From positions 186,001-250,000 of the forward strand of contig NC_016449.1 in assembly GCF_000235365.1 (NCBI RefSeq): a DNA stretch of 64,000 nt, read 5' to 3'. The translations under genes were made by a program, and so were the position numbers. The notes under the pieces were generated by a model that saw only the letters and a program-made list of their open reading frames with translations, ran no database searches and was not told where the DNA came from. This document shows, piece by piece, positions 62,858-64,000 of the stretch (the first letter of the stretch is position 1; each line of letters starts with the position of its first letter). Origin of the DNA: Eremothecium cymbalariae DBVPG#7215. Taxonomy: Eukaryota; Ascomycota; Saccharomycetes; Saccharomycetales; Saccharomycetaceae.

Positions 62858-63832
62858 ATGAGTGTAGTAATCGAAACAACAGTCGATAACCTGGTCATAG
62901 ATTTAGACTTTGAAAATTATACCATCGAATGCTATAACTTTGTAAAGTTGTGTAGGAGTGGATTCTATAACTACCAATGCTTTCACGACCTACGTAAGAA
63001 CATCTCAATTGAATTTGGTGATCCTCTATTTGCGTTTAACGATAGAGAAGACATAAGAGTCCATAATACCTCTGTAGAAGGTATTATTGACAAGGACAAC
63101 ATAACCCCTCGTCTAATAAAAAGTACAACTACAAGACGAGACATGGAAGGATCCCTAGGCGATATAGGGTTCATTCTAAAATCGTCAGATACCCCCCTTA
63201 TCGGTTCCCAGATACTAATATCCCTATCAGAGCTACCTCATCTATACAAAAACACTATAATGTTCGGCAAACTCATCGATACCACTAATGCCAACACACT
63301 GGCGGCCATCAATAATTGTGCTTCAGACAACAACCTACGCCCAACCGTGGACATAAGGATTAAAAAAATACATATCCTACACGACCCCTTCCCCAATAGA
63401 CAACCTATCCCCCAATTATACCCCCCACTCCCAATAAACGACATTCGTCTACCTCTACCGGCTAACGACATTCCTGATGGATCTCCGATAGATACATACA
63501 AAAGAGAGATCATAAGAAAGGAATTAACATTGGAGATCATAGGCGACATTTACAAAGCCGGCATTAAACCTGCAGAAAACGTTCTATTCATTTGTAAACT
63601 TAACCCACTTACCAAGGCTGAGCATATTGCTACAATTTTTGAAAGATTTGGTGATGTTTTGTCCGTAGAGATAGTTCGAGACAAAAAGACTGGTAATTCT
63701 TTAGGATACGGATTTATCGAATTTGAAACTAAAGAAGCTTGCGAACAAGCATATTCAAAAATGGATAACACACTCATCGACGATCGTCGAATCCATGTAG
63801 ATTTTAGCCAGAGCATCGCAAAGGCATTCTAA
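62858..63832 (+). CDS. Cyclophilin-RRM protein, PPIL4/Cyp6 type
   Basis: The 324-residue protein starts with a divergent cyclophilin domain (about 1-170: VVIETTVDNLVIDLDFE, NFVKLCRSGFYNYQCFHDL, DPF) and ends in an RRM (about 240-322) with VLFICKLNPLTKAEHI and DDRRIHVDFSQSIAKAF, both very close to human PPIL4 and S. pombe relatives of nuclear RNA-polymerase II linked function. Cyclophilin catalytic residues look lost: the usual FHR motif reads FHD and the GSQFFI motif reads GSQILI. It probably acts as a binding scaffold. I know of no S. cerevisiae counterpart. Confidence 0.85.
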   Translation: MSVVIETTVDNLVIDLDFENYTIECYNFVKLCRSGFYNYQCFHDLRKNISIEFGDPLFAFNDREDIRVHNTSVEGIIDKDNITPRLIKSTTTRRDMEGSLGDIGFILKSSDTPLIGSQILISLSELPHLYKNTIMFGKLIDTTNANTLAAINNCASDNNLRPTVDIRIKKIHILHDPFPNRQPIPQLYPPLPINDIRLPLPANDIPDGSPIDTYKREIIRKELTLEIIGDIYKAGIKPAENVLFICKLNPLTKAEHIATIFERFGDVLSVEIVRDKKTGNSLGYGFIEFETKEACEQAYSKMDNTLIDDRRIHVDFSQSIAKAF

Positions 63833-64000
63833 TGATGCTACAACTATATAATACTAGCAAATCATCGAGTGCTGCATGATTTTCACAAATATTTTCGCTT
63901 TGCTGTTTAATATTCGGACAATGGGACCCTGTTAATGTTTAAATGCTCCCACAAGATCTTAAACCGCTTTGTCATGAACAGTTAACAAGTAAAGAAGGCG

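Overview
The window is nuclear DNA of a budding yeast (Saccharomycetaceae). It holds about 34 protein genes on both strands, close to one per 1.9 kb. Introns are rare and yeast-type (GTATGT, TACTAAC-like branch site, AG). Gene order matches a lineage that split before the whole-genome duplication: genes that S. cerevisiae keeps on two sister tracks (PIK1, IST1, PDR17, YIF1, POL2, ORC5 on the YNL26x track; TAM41, TFC4, UFD1 on the YGR04x track) are interleaved here on one chromosome. A cyclophilin-RRM protein that I know of no S. cerevisiae counterpart for is also present. I cannot name the species; a Kluyveromyces, Lachancea or Eremothecium type relative is the most I can infer.

Layout. 0.4-20 kb: PIK1, TAM41, IST1, TFC4, an ADH6-type reductase, UFD1, a BRE4-type membrane protein, PDR17, CWC23, YIF1. 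20-31 kb: POL2, ORC5, LIN1, LTO1, then a perfect 66-copy ATTT microsatellite. 31.6-49.9 kb: RTC4, HSP26, TEX1, MRPL17, NRD1, RAD50, RPA49, DPH4/JJJ3, CRS1, VPS75, SUI1. 49.9-52.0 kb: a mating-type locus of the alpha idiomorph (divergent alpha1 and alpha2, the latter with one intron), flanked on the SUI1 side by a truncated a1 gene made of its homeodomain exon, last intron and a scrap of the preceding exon. 52.1-63.8 kb: a strong hairpin, RNH203, RCY1, PRP21, a gene-poor 1.3 kb stretch, GIS2, FOL1, COQ6 and the cyclophilin-RRM gene.

Most genes are housekeeping: transcription (TFC4, RPA49, NRD1), replication and repair (POL2, ORC5, RAD50, RNH203), splicing (CWC23, PRP21, LIN1), translation (SUI1, CRS1, MRPL17, GIS2, LTO1) and membrane traffic or lipid supply (PIK1, PDR17, YIF1, IST1, RCY1, TAM41). 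They do not form one pathway. The clearest functional unit is the MAT locus, whose alpha1 and alpha2 set alpha identity.

The most notable observations are: (1) the alpha-type MAT locus with a headless a1 homeodomain exon ending 55 bp before the SUI1 start codon; (2) three genes that should be intact, TFC4, TEX1 and CRS1, are each split by a single-base frameshift, the TFC4 one lying exactly on an in-frame A AAA AAG heptamer and the CRS1 one lying between two possible start codons and the catalytic domain; (3) nested inverted repeats beside MATalpha2 and two GC-rich hairpins inside RCY1. Assembly or homopolymer error is the simplest reading of the frameshifts and should be excluded first. I found no convincing system of a wholly new kind.
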